From Cryptomeria japonica (taxonomy: Eukaryota > Streptophyta > Pinopsida > Cupressales > Cupressaceae), in NCBI RefSeq assembly GCF_030272615.1, contig NC_081405.1, forward strand, positions 470,628,008 through 470,692,007: a stretch of 64,000 bases of DNA. Reading direction: 5' to 3'. The stretch's first letter is position 1. The number at the start of each line of letters is the position of its first letter. Under the pieces are notes generated by a model. The model saw only the letters and a list, made by a program, of their open reading frames with translations. It ran no database searches and was not told where the DNA came from. Made by a program: the position numbers and the translations under genes. This document shows, piece by piece, positions 1 through 10,310 of this stretch.

Positions 1-2
1 AT

Positions 3-440
3 GAGATACACAATTTGATTAAGGAAACAAATTCAGGGAAAAAGAGCAAGGAGATGGAAACCAGTGAAGCTGAGGAGGAAATTGAAATGTAGGACTGGTC
101 AGAAAAAGACCTGATAAAAGGGGATTTGAAACATCTGGAGGATGTTATCGGAATTGTAAAAGAAAAGGTTGAGGCGAATAAAGATAACATCATCACTCGA
201 GTTGCTCAAACCAAGAAGGCATTGAAAAGTTTCATGAACCACAACCTTGAGGTCTTAAGAGTTTCGTCACATAATATGAATGTCTTGGTGGATCACTTAG
301 AGAGGAAAAATCAAGATAAGAACTTGGTAATCATTGAAGATGTTTTGACCTCCAGCTCCACCCATCAAATCTCCAGGCGAAGGACTAGGCGGACTACCAC
401 TGAAATGGAGACCAAAACAAAAGACATCCAGCTGAAATAG
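3..440 (+). pseudogene. Unrecognised coiled-coil-like ORF fragment, broken by a stop
   Basis: One frame stays open from the left window edge (position 3) to a stop at 438-440, except for a TAG at about 90. The product is rich in Lys, Glu, Asn and Asp with a heptad-like spread of Leu, Ile and Val (around the residues KHLEDVIGIVKEKVEANKDN), which suggests a coiled coil. It ends in a basic RRRTRRTTT stretch. There is no ATG start at the break and the 5' part lies outside the window. I do not recognise the family. The downstream sequence looks like a plant transcript or LINE 3' end, so it could be the tail of a retroelement ORF or of a retrocopied gene. Confidence 0.3.
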
Positions 441-732
441 GAGAGCAATGATCCGAGAGAAGCCGGTAAGGCCATGATGCTTTTGGTTCAAAACGCTGAG
501 GAGTCTATAAAAGTTTTCATTTGAAATGTAATGCTGGGTTTCAGATGCCAGTTTCTTGATGGCTCCTTGCTGTCCTTTTGTCCTAGCTGCTGGTTTTTGT
601 GCTGATCTTTTGTAGTTGTTTTGTCTTGGTCTTATCTTCTCCTGTTTCTTTCTTGCTCATCTTTCGTATTGTAAGCATGTTTCGGGTCCCTTAAAACTTG
701 ATTTTCCTTAATAAAAAACATTTCTCATAATA
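441..732 (+). other. Non-coding, 3'-UTR-like T-rich segment
   Basis: This stretch is T-rich, without an ORF, and ends with AATAAAAAAC just before a TAA microsatellite. The layout (T-rich text, GGGTCCCTTAA, AATAAA-like signal, simple repeat) resembles the 3' UTR of plant LINEs or of a polyadenylated transcript. The assignment to a LINE is an inference, not proven. Confidence 0.25.
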
Positions 733-762
733 TTTATTATAATAATAGTAGTAGTAGTAGGG

Positions 763-814
<52 letters not shown>

Positions 815-827
815 CAACAACAACAAG
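733..827. repeat. (TAA)n/(TAG)n/(AAC)n trinucleotide microsatellite
   Basis: Trinucleotide repeat that runs from TAA/TAG units through a long pure ATA/TAA block into AAC units. It sits exactly where the minus-strand LINE ORF2 homology stops, so it marks a breakpoint. Confidence 0.9.
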
Positions 828-829
828 TC

Positions 830-1039
830 ATATCAAGGTCCAAAAAGAGGGTTATGACACTAATCCTCCAGAAGCCCCCACGACAAGGAGCCCCACTACT
901 TCCCTTATCCCTAATTTTTTGTAATGTTTCTAAATCACCCTTATTAAGTTTTGATTCTTGTATTAAAATTAATTTTGGGGTAAATTCGCTGCTTGTGAGG
1001 GGCATTCAGGCCCCTAACATTCTATGTAAAGAGCCTCAT
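830..1039 (-). pseudogene. LINE ORF2 endonuclease, N-terminal remnant
   Basis: On the minus strand an ATG at 1039-1037 opens with MRLFT, a stop, then NVRGLNAPHKQ. Plant L1-type ORF2 proteins begin with a WNVRGLN motif, so the stop (TAG) sits where Trp (TGG) is expected. After a frameshift with loss of roughly 15-20 codons, a second frame continues with PKLILIQESKLNKGDLETL, matching the apurinic-endonuclease ILLIQETKL motif with its catalytic Glu. Similarity is lost near 830, at a microsatellite; the rest of the endonuclease and the reverse transcriptase are missing. ORF2 begins about 46 bp after the ORF1 stop, the usual LINE order. Old, non-functional. Confidence 0.75.
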
Positions 1040-1085
1040 TTCTCCTTGGGAAGGACCTTCCCCTTCCCTGCATAAAAAAGATTCG

Positions 1086-3117
1086 TCAATTTAGTTTGGC
1101 CTTTTGCCTTACTAGCCTTGTTAAGGAGCATCGATATGGGTTTCCTACCCCTTCTTTTAATTTCTTTGGCACAATCTGGGGATCCAAGCCATTATCTAAT
1201 TCCTTTTTTGTTTCCATTATGACTTTTTGAACTGTGTCCACCATAGTATACTTCTCCAAGAGCCCTAACATAAGAAGCCTTTTTTGATAAGCTAGTTCAT
1301 CCTCATTAGTAACTTCTTCTATGGAAGTATTCATCAAATCATTAACTATTTCGTTGCCTACATAATTTAGGATGATCCTATTTTCTTCTTCAATTCTTTT
1401 CAAATGCTCCTCCGTTTCTTTGATTTCCTTGCTTAGGGGGTCATTGAGTTGAGATATTGGACCAGCATTATCACTCATAATCGGAGGCTGGCCATCCATG
1501 CCATCTACCTGTCTAATATCCCCACCATTAATTTCCACTACTGACATCTCCTTGGGAGAGCCCCCCGTGCTCCATTCCAAGAGGGTAAGCTCTTTGATGA
1601 GAGGAATGGGGGTGTCTATATCCATAAGTGAGGGTGGCTCAATTATGCCTCCGACTTCACAGGCAATTTCCCCTTCCTCTAATTCCTGAATCGAGGTATC
1701 CTTTTCCTTCCTACCCATTGTATTCTCTCTTAGGTTTGATTTATCTGTGATAGTCTCCTTACAAGAATCTATGGTAAAGCCTCCTCCTTCAGGATTGAGA
1801 GTTAAGACAATCTTATCCATAGGGGATAAAGCTGGACTCTTTTTTACCATTTTAGGTTTGGGAAGGGTGAGATCTAGAAAGATGAATTCCTTTGTGGCCA
1901 CTCTGCTCTTAAATAATTCTAGTCTAACCTAATACAAAGAGTGATTTGTTATAATTTTTATAGGCTCAATATTGACAGTTTTGATTGGCATTTTAACCAT
2001 CATCCTAATAGTTGCAGAATCCCTGAAATTTTCTTCTAATCCTTTGAAACCCCCAAGTGAGTCACCTATTCTAATGAGGCAGTGTTTGTGAATAAGCTCT
2101 ACTGGGAGGTTAAGAAGCTCAACCCACCTTGGGACAAAATGTTCTTCAAAAATCTTAGGGGAAAAATTTGGTTGCCATTTAAAAAAGGAAAAATAGTATC
2201 CCTTAAAGATTCTAGGTTGAAATTTAAGTATTTAATCCCTAAATTCTGATGATTTGCAATGAATAAACATATAATTGTCTTCTAGGGTTGTGATACTTAT
2301 GTCCCCATTATTTGCGGAGATCAACCATTGGATAATTTCTTGGGTGGAGGCGGCGTATCCACACCATTTGCCAAAAAGACCCCATCTTTTGTAATCCTCC
2401 CAGATATCGTTTGTATACTGATTACTTATGATTACTGTATTCTAGCTTGAGTTGATATGCGAGTTGGCCTGCTTCGCGATTTTATGCTTTTGAGTCTTGC
2501 ATGCTATGTTAATAGCACGAGGAAGGGCCTTTGGTGGCTTTGGCAGAGACTCCACATGAATTCTTTTTTTCCCAAGATTTACCCTATTTGCTCCCGTGGC
2601 AATGGAATTTGTGGCATATCGTATTAGTCTTTGTGGTGACCCCCAATTGTCCTTCCTCACTAGATGGACCTTGTAGTTTTCCAGTGTTGATCTAGGGTTC
2701 CTTTGTTTCCCCAACCAATCAGTATCTATTACAATAGATGCAAAGATATCTTTATTTTTATTTTGGCTGATTGGGGGGCCCCTTGGAATCCTAGCAGCGT
2801 CCTTGTAAGTTTGATTCAGAGTAATCGGGATCGAGTTTGCGCCCATGGCACAAGATTGCATAGATGATAGGGCTTCAAATCTGTTCGTAGATCCCACCAT
2901 GATCTTGTGGGCCTTCTGTAGAAATGAATTACCCTGCCATGGTGATTTCCTCTTTGTCCCATGGCTTCTCTTTGGATGGAGGATGCCATGGTGATTTCCT
3001 CTTTGTCCCATGGCTTCTCTTTGGACAGAGGATGGAATTCTCGGTAGGATGCGAATTCCAAGTTTCTAAATTCTGTTTACCACTAATCATGGTTTGGGCA
3101 AAAATTTGCAGAGCCAT
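1086..3117 (-). pseudogene. LINE ORF1-like protein with DUF4283 domain, decayed
   Basis: Minus-strand remnant starting near 3117 and ending at a stop at 1086. The N-terminal part (about 3011-2442) is basic and unrecognised. The middle (about 2400-1935) reads NDIWEDYKRWGLFGKW, then FFKWQPNFSPKIFEEHFVPR, WVELLNLPVEL and IGDSLGGF, which matches the DUF4283 domain of plant LINE ORF1/gag-like proteins. Stops interrupt it at about 2233 and 1931. The C-terminal 271-residue stretch (1901-1086) is acidic and Pro/Ile/Glu rich, typical of the variable region after DUF4283; I see no zinc knuckle. The ORF2 start follows directly on the same strand. The family binds nucleic acid in the LINE RNP; this copy cannot be functional. 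Confidence 0.75.
2935..3025. repeat. 49-bp tandem duplication inside the LINE ORF1 remnant
   Basis: About 41 identical bases at 2935-2976 recur at 2984-3025. In the minus reading the repeat encodes a twice-repeated SKEKPWDKEEITMA segment. It creates the duplicated look of the short overlapping ORFs there. Confidence 0.85.
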
Positions 3118-3640
3118 TTTTTAGAATGGGGACATAACAACTTACAAGTGGAGGTTCCTTATTATGGAGATTAAATTACAATAATAATATATCTTTAATT
3201 AAATTTTAATTATGATTATCATTAATTTTAATATATTTAATTAAGTTGATTTATGTTCTTTATCTAATTCTTTCATTCTAATGATGGATCATGTAGTATG
3301 ATTTGAAACGTTGATGTTGAAAAGGTTCCATACTTAGTTTAAACCAAAAGAAATAGAATCTGACATGATGGACTATGGAAATTAGATGACTTTAATTATA
3401 TTTAATTAATTTAAGTGAGATTTAATTTTTCATTAACATCAACTGAAGTTTCATTTCTCAATTCACTGTTGTCATTATGGTGTACTATAAATCCAATTTA
3501 AAATTTTATATTTACATTAATAATATATAATTAAAAAATGTAATTACACTTTTAATTTAATATAAACTAAATATATAATTTCAATTGATTTTTAAATTAC
3601 ATTTAATAATTTATAATATAATTTCTTCCTCTCTTTGTCT
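3118..3640. other. AT-rich spacer
   Basis: Very AT-rich sequence with TTAATT runs and no recognisable coding similarity. It separates the LINE from the pyrimidine-rich tract. Confidence 0.6.
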
Positions 3641-3667
3641 ATCTATTGATATATGTTTCTCCATTTA

Positions 3668-3701
<34 letters not shown>

Positions 3702-3849
3702 TCCCTATTTCTCCCTCCCCAATTGTATTTGTATTTGTCTCCCTCTTTATATGCCTCTTTCTTTATTACTTGTTTATGTCACCTTCCTTCTCTCTCACTC
3801 ATGCCCCCTCTATCTCTACCTACCTATCTCCACCTTCCCCCCACCCCTC

Positions 3850-3921
<72 letters not shown>

Positions 3922-3946
3922 TTAACTCCATTTATCATAATCTATA

Positions 3947-3978
<32 letters not shown>

Positions 3979-4695
3979 ATTAACTCCATTTATCATAATC
4001 TATATCTCTATCTCTCTCTATCTCATTCAATCAATCTCTCAATCCATCTATCCCGCTCTATGTCTTATCTATATATATGTGTCTCTCTCTATCTCCCTTG
4101 TACTACTCTCTATGTCTTTCTGTCCATATCTCTCTATCTCTCTATATCTCACTCTATCTACATTAGTTCCTCCATCTGTCCTATTCTATATCTTTATCTC
4201 TACTTCTCTATCACTATTTCTCTATATTTCCCTTTCACTTCTCTCTCTATATCTCTTTCTATTCATATATTTCCTTTCCCCTATCTCCCCATCTCCCTAT
4301 ATCACCGTTTATTGGTATCTCTCCCTCTCCTCTAGCTATCTCTCTCCCTCTACCTCACCATCTATATCTCTTTATTGCTTGCTTCTTCTATGTCTCTCTA
4401 TCTCTTGCTTTCTCTATACCTAAATTATATCTCATGCTCCCTCTATATCTCTATATCTTTATCTCTATGTATACCTCTATATGTGTCCATATATTTGTCT
4501 CCCTCTTCCTCTATCTCTTGCTTCCTCTGTACCTAAATTATATCTCATGCTTCCTCTATATCTCTCCTCTATATATGTCCATATATTTGTCTCTCTCTTC
4601 CTCTATTTATCTTCATCTCTCTCCCTCTCTCTACATCTTCCTATACCTCTATATCTATATCCCTCCCTCTCTTTATCTCTATCTCTCCATATTTG

Positions 4696-4778
<83 letters not shown>

Positions 4779-4935
4779 CTCTTTCATCTCTATCTATCCT
4801 TCTCTCCTCTCTCTTTATCTCTCCCTATCCTCGTCATATCCCTCTCCTTCATCGTAATCTCTATTTTCTTATGCCCTTCTCTCTCTTACTCTTCCCTACT
4901 CTATGTCTCCCTCTCTCTCCGTCTCTCTCTAATTG
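3641..4935. repeat. Polypyrimidine (CT/CTAT) low-complexity tract, 1.3 kb
   Basis: About 1.3 kb where the plus strand is almost only C and T, with scattered TA. It includes pure (CT)n blocks at about 3852-3918 and 4699-4764, a CA run at about 3686-3701, a (TA)n run at about 4764-4778, and a 58-bp tandem duplication (ATTAACTCC at 3921 and 3979). The Ser/Leu/Tyr-rich ORFs read from it are artefacts of composition. Confidence 0.95.
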
Positions 4936-6189
4936 CAAACAAAACATGAACCCATTCATAATGGAGCCTAGTTAACTTTTTACTATGTTTGGATCCTTAG
5001 GAGTGGATGCATAGTTGATTTGAAGCTATCACTTCTCCGGTGATACTTTTATTGCACCAACAACAATATTTGCTATAGGGCCTACTAATTGACCTCAAGA
5101 CTAAAATTCCTCCTAATTAATCTTCCAAACCTCTTCGGCATACCCATTGCACACTAAAAGTACAATTGCTATTTGTATACTATCTAGCAAACAGAATGGC
5201 TATTATTATAACCTACAGATTTAACTGTTGTCAATAATACTTAATTAACTACTATTAAACAGTTGTTGTTCGTAGATTTTTGTTTGGAATTGATTATTTA
5301 AGAAAAGATTTGCAAGGCAAAAACAGAAAACTGTTGTTACATTCGCTGTTTCCATTTTGATTTGAACTACCTTTGATAATCTCGGTGATATCATGAAATG
5401 GCTTCACCACTACATTACTCTCATAACTGTGCTGGCAATCCATGAAGACATAAAAAACAAGGGAATATTCCAACATAACCGCAGAGTTCAGATTATTTTT
5501 GGTGCCGTAGAAGACATTGAATTTGTCAGTCAGAGTCAGAATGAAATGGACCTCAATGTGCTTATTGACTGGCACATTGAAAAATTTAATGTTGAGGTAT
5601 CTCAAAACCATATAACGTGCCATGTGAATGAATGTGAACAGGTAAATACACAAGTGAAATATGATGAGGGGAATAAACTGCAGTGAATATGTTTTTATTA
5701 AATGCAAAGTTCGTTCATGGGAATACAAGTTGAAGATGAACATTTAATGTTAAAATGAGTTATTTTTTTATTTTTATTTTTGTATTTGGGTGGGTTTTTG
5801 TTTTGTAAAACGATCTAAAGTGTTCCTTCATTGTCTATAAGAAGGAAATTAGGACTGTGTAGTAGAGTGAGAGAGTTTTGAGATATAATAGTTTGGTGTA
5901 TATTTTTGAAATCTTAAAGGAAAATGTGTATATAATGGCATTGATTGGTATTATGTTACTGAACAAAGTATAAATCAGCATATATTTTATTTTTGTTGTA
6001 GGTGTTAGTTTTGTTTTTTAGTTTCTATTTCACCTCATGTTAGTGCATAATGGAAAATAAGAAGATCTTGAATTAAGATTTCAATTGGACAAATTTCTAA
6101 AATTGTGTTAAGGTTTTATCTGCTTAAATATTCCAATTGGATTAATATTGAGAAATATTTAAATGACGAGAATAACAGTTCACCCGCCA
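4936..6189 (+). other. Unassigned region with one small ORF (5393-5686)
   Basis: No transposon homology recognised. The best ORF is 5393-5686 (97 residues, ATG start, beginning MKWLHHYITLITVLAIHEDI). The frame is also open upstream to about 5365, with a stop in it before that. The protein has no motif I know. T-rich, UTR-like sequence follows (5690-6050). An overlapping minus ORF (5743-5294, 149 codons) is equally unsupported. It may be an exon or retrocopy fragment; nothing decides between strands. Confidence 0.2.
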
Positions 6190-6211
6190 AGGTCTAGCAA
6201 AGCCTAAAGTG
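6190..6211. repeat. 22-bp sequence shared with 23861-23882
   Basis: The 22 bases beginning AGGTCTAGCAAAGCC are identical at 6190-6211 and 23861-23882, while sequence on both sides differs. At both places it lies at a junction between unrelated element fragments. Confidence 0.6.
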
Positions 6212-6240
6212 TAGGGGATATTACCCATCTTGGTTAAATC

Positions 6241-6905
6241 TTATTTGTTGGCCAAGTCCATCATTGAACCTAAGTATAAGAAATCAACACGGTCTTTAGG
6301 GTTTGGTGACTTATTGATTTGGGAACCAACACGTTCAACAAAAACTCTTTTTTTAATGTAATCTCTCCTATAATTATCTTTTCTCTTATTATAATCATCC
6401 AGTCTCTTATAGTTATCCTCCCTAAAAGTGCATCTAGTAGCATAATGACCAATTTTTCTACAATTGAAGCATTTAAAGGGAAACTTACCTTTGTATTTCT
6501 CGGATCCTTTCTTCATTCTTCTCACAAAGTTTTCTTCCACTTCATCCATGCCATTGCTTCTTTCAGGTTCATCTTCAGTCTTCTTGGTAACTTTGAATGT
6601 TGCTTCCTTCTTCTCACTACGTTGATCACTAAGATCTGCAATACATAGAGCTGATCCAAAGTGTATTTATCCATATCATGAATTTCCTCAATGGCTTACT
6701 TCTTAGGTTTATAATCACTTTTCTCACAAATTCACTTTCTTCTATTTTTCCACCAATACTCCTAATTTCACTTACTATCTCATTTACTCAATGTTGATAG
6801 TCATCAATGTTCTCATATTGAGACATCCTTAGTATCAAATCTATACCTTAGATTTTGTATCTTGACTTGCTTGGTCTTCTCATCTTTTTCTCGTATGGAA
6901 TCCTG
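6241..6905 (-). pseudogene. Ty1/copia gag remnant (UBN2 region plus CCHC zinc knuckle)
   Basis: Minus strand. The region 6905-6560 reads in pieces IPYEKKDEKTKQVKIQNL, LRYRFDT, RMSQYENIDDYQH and GGKIEESEFVRKV, matching the UBN2-type gag of copia elements but with stops and frameshifts. An open frame (6549-6241) follows, carrying the zinc knuckle CFNCRKIGHYATRC (C-x2-C-x4-H-x4-C, plus-strand 6430-6471) inside the usual KGKFPFKCFNC context, then a Lys/Asp/Tyr-rich tail. The gag packages element RNA. No LTR, protease, integrase or RT is visible next to it, so this is an isolated fragment; whether it belongs to the family C copia elements further right is unknown. Confidence 0.75.
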
Positions 6906-7766
6906 GGTGGAAGGATAAGGGAAAATATGGATATTTTAATTCCTTATGATTTGGTCCTTGTCAATTTATTGAAGGATGCGATCAAGGAAATTTTTTATCT
7001 CAAGAGTCTTGATGAAGATTTCATAGAGCTTCAAATTCATAGTCAACACCTTAAACACTACTTCTCTTGAAGGTGGAGTTCTTTGAACCATTGTATATTA
7101 TTTATATCTTGTTTTTTTATTGTACATATATGTGGTGTGTGTGATTCAATGTAATTATGGTCCTCATTTGATCACAATGAAATGTTTTTGTGCTAGTCTC
7201 TAATTTGTCTTTATTTTAGTTTTCACCAAGAGATCAAGATTCTTGTTGTTTTTTCATGAGACATAGTACCCAACTAGAACTAATATTGGCACTCCATTTT
7301 TTATGTATCTCATTCCTATATTCTTTATTCAAATTTTTGTGTAGGAACTTGTTTCTCCCATTGTTGATTAGTGATCTAAAGAATCTCATGTTGGGTCATC
7401 TATGGTAAAATATTGTCTAAGGGTGTTCATTCTAAGTAATGATATTTAAAAACCCCTTAGTAAAATCTGTTAATGGGGTAATTTGTGGTCAATTTGCAAT
7501 GATAAGGCCTTTCCTTGTGTATTTTAGGCTTTTGGGTTTTCAAAAGTTTCAGGGACATTGAAGATTATCCTTGTTCCCTTGGTTCCTCTAGGTTATTATA
7601 TCTCCACAAAGGTGAATTTATGCAAGGTCTTGGGTTTATGGTTGTTGAGAGATCATAGTTAAATTTATAATTCAATTTTTTAATTTTTAGAATCCCATGA
7701 GTGCAAGGTTGTATTTTATTTATTGCTCTATAACCTCAAGAGGAATTGTTACCTTAGAACCACGTC
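6906..7766. other. Unassigned AT-rich region
   Basis: No coding similarity, LTR termini or RNA gene recognised. Confidence 0.5.
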
Positions 7767-7884
7767 CAATGTTCTAAGCTCCTCCCAAGAACTGAATCCT
7801 TCGTTGTATGTCTAAGGTTCGAAGTTCCTCTTGAAACCTAAAACTCAATTGCATATCCAAGGTTCCAATTTCCTCGCAAAACTT
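7767..7884. repeat. 45-bp minisatellite, left half
   Basis: Units begin near 7767, 7812 and 7857, each starting with a CCAAGGTTC-like motif. The third unit is cut after 28 bases by a copia LTR at 7885. Its missing 17 bases are at 29839-29855. Confidence 0.8.
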
Positions 7885-8880
7885 TGTTGGAAAATTCAAT
7901 TGTTGTGTTGTGTTATCATTGATGTCAATCTGTCTGGTGTTGTCAATAATGTCACTATGTGTTGTAGATGGTCCAGAAGTGAGTGATATGATGTTGTGTG
8001 GTCTAGTAGTGATGTTGTGCATATTTGAGGTATTTCCAAAAGGTTGGTGTAGTGGAATTTTTAATATGCATGAAGTAGTATTTATGTAGGAAAGAGTATT
8101 TAATATCTTAGTGGAAGAATGCTTTGCATTCCTCCAGTATGTGAATATTATGGGGTGTGGTTTTAGATATAATGTTTATGATTTGTGTACATTGTACTAT
8201 CAGGTTTATAGGTCCTCTATTGTTCATATGGTAAAATTAGTTGTTGCTATTTTTTACTATGGGGTGTCTGTCAGAACTGGTCTAGAGAATGATCAACAAT
8301 TCTTTGATATGTGGTTTTCAATGTTGTGGCTTGGAGGACATATTCATTTGGTTTGTATAGTGTTCCAATTCAATTTTCTAGTGATAGTTTGTTTGGCAAA
8401 GTGGAGTTATGGTGTTCTGAGTTCTTTGCTATTAACTAGTCTAGTTTCTAATTGATTGTGGTGGTGTATCCTATCTATATCATGTCTTTTTGGTCCATAT
8501 TTGATTTGGTGGTTGAGTTTGGATGTTGATAAGGGTCTCACCATGGCATGTGTAGATCCACATTGATTTTTGTGTATTGGAATATGTTTATGGGTTAATT
8601 ATTTGGTGTGCTTCAAATGTTTATCTACATATTTCATTTGATGCCAACTTGGAGGATGTGTTAGCATGTGTAGTTCATTAGAATCATTTGGAAAGGATGT
8701 GTTGTGATGTGTTTGGGTCTTGTTTATCACTTGGAGTGGATCACAATGAATATTATTGGTCAAGGTGGCTAATTTATGTAATATATTTTATTTTGTCTGT
8801 GGCCAACCTTGTTGAGAGTCTCAATGAATAATATTGTATATATAGGAGTGAAAATGTATGTGTTAAGTATGGGATGTGTG

Positions 8881-10029
8881 TATAGCATCCTAAGTTATAC
8901 TCACCTAGGCCTTACTTTGGCGTTCTGATTTCCAAGTCCTGATTGCAATGTTGATTCTGCTCACAACACCCATCTATCTTACATTCTCATCAACTTCTCG
9001 ATTCTCCTCCCATTTTGGAGTCTTGATTTCTAAGACTAGGGTGTACCATGCCCTGGGCCTCTTAATTAAGCCCCAAATCAAAGGCTCAAAATGATAATCA
9101 TTAATGAGTGATAATTAGGATCCCATGTTGGCTTGTTTTAGAAATTCAATTTTATTTTCGACAAACAAGTATAAAATGAGGTCTACTCCTCTCATTTGAA
9201 GCTAAACAAAATCAAGATCTCAATTACACACTAGAAAATTGAAGTGAGCAAGAAATCAGTCATTCATCAAGAATTGAATCAGAAGTGAAGTCAAGTTCAA
9301 ACATTGAAGATGACATTTATGATCAATATTTTATGAAGACATCCCACATGAAACCCTAAAAGCTTGTGTGAAGGCAAACAAAACCTCATCAGGGTAAACA
9401 TTTTGGTTTCAAGCATTACATTTCAGATCCAGTCTTTCCCTAAAAAGGAAAGTACTTTATTGTAGTCTTTCATTACATTTTGTCAATTCAATTTCGTGGT
9501 TAATTCCAAGACTGGGGCTTGACCTAAGGTAAACCCCTATTCGTAACATATTTCCCTTTCTTTCTATGTGCAAGAAACAAATGCAGAGATATACTCAAGA
9601 AATCCAGTAGAGTCGCCATTGACAAATAAGTTCAACTTTCATCGACAAAAAAATTGGAGGACTATGGCGGATATGTGCTACCTAGTCCCAAAAAATTAGG
9701 CCAAACTTCTGCTAACATGTACTGGACATATACTTTTGCCCAGATCCAAGTTTTTGGCTCAGTGGGACATCTGTAGCTTATAAATTTCTATCAGTTTACT
9801 TCAATAATTCATGGTTTTACCTTAATTTAATAAATTACATTATAATTCAATTAAGAAAGAGGCTAATCATTACCAACAAGTTGAATCCAATCAAAATCTC
9901 AGTCTCTTTCGCATTTGGATTGATCCTAGATCTATTGGGTTCAACCCACTTTAAATGTTTTTTGGTTAATTGGGCTATTTAGTGGATTTACTTAGTAAAA
10001 TACTAACTCCTAATTTTCCATACATTACA
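8881..10029 (+). repeat. 5' LTR of the gag-only element
   Basis: 1149 bp. Begins TATAGCATCC where the other copy has TGTAGCATCC (first G mutated to A) and ends CATACATTACA. Clearly diverged from the 3' copy by many substitutions and indels, so the insertion is old. Confidence 0.85.
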
Positions 10030-10046
10030 GTTTGGTGAACTCGACA
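10030..10046 (+). promoter_or_regulatory. Primer-binding site of the gag-only element
   Basis: GTTTGGTGAACTCGACA directly follows the LTR end. The TGGTGAACTCGA core closely matches TGGTGAACCCGA after the Tat 5' LTR at 45319, so both elements probably use the same tRNA class. I could not assign the tRNA with confidence; it is not the initiator-Met PBS TGGTATCAGAGC. Confidence 0.6.
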
Positions 10047-10310
10047 TCTTGCATGCCTAATTCTAATTTATTGTTTCAAATATGATTTTGTATGCATTTT
10101 AAAATTAAAATTTGCACTCATAATTTTTTATTTTCAATTAAATTTCATAAATTCAAAGGTTAAATTTTCAAAAACCCTAATTTATTATTTTAAAATTAAC
10201 TTGTGGGTTGCATAATTTTTCAAGTGTATTTTCAGATTGATTATTATGACATGCTACATTATGATTTAAAGGCATTTATTATTCAAAAACAAATCAAATT
10301 ACTTAATTAA

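Noticed and set aside
691-1005. Minus ORF of 104 codons with poly-Tyr
   Set aside because: Its C-terminal half is the TAA microsatellite read backwards. Only the first part is the LINE endonuclease remnant, annotated separately.
3585-4949. Several long Ser/Leu/Tyr-rich ORFs (up to 229 codons)
   Set aside because: They are produced by the CT/TA low-complexity tract in three frames at once and have no protein character.
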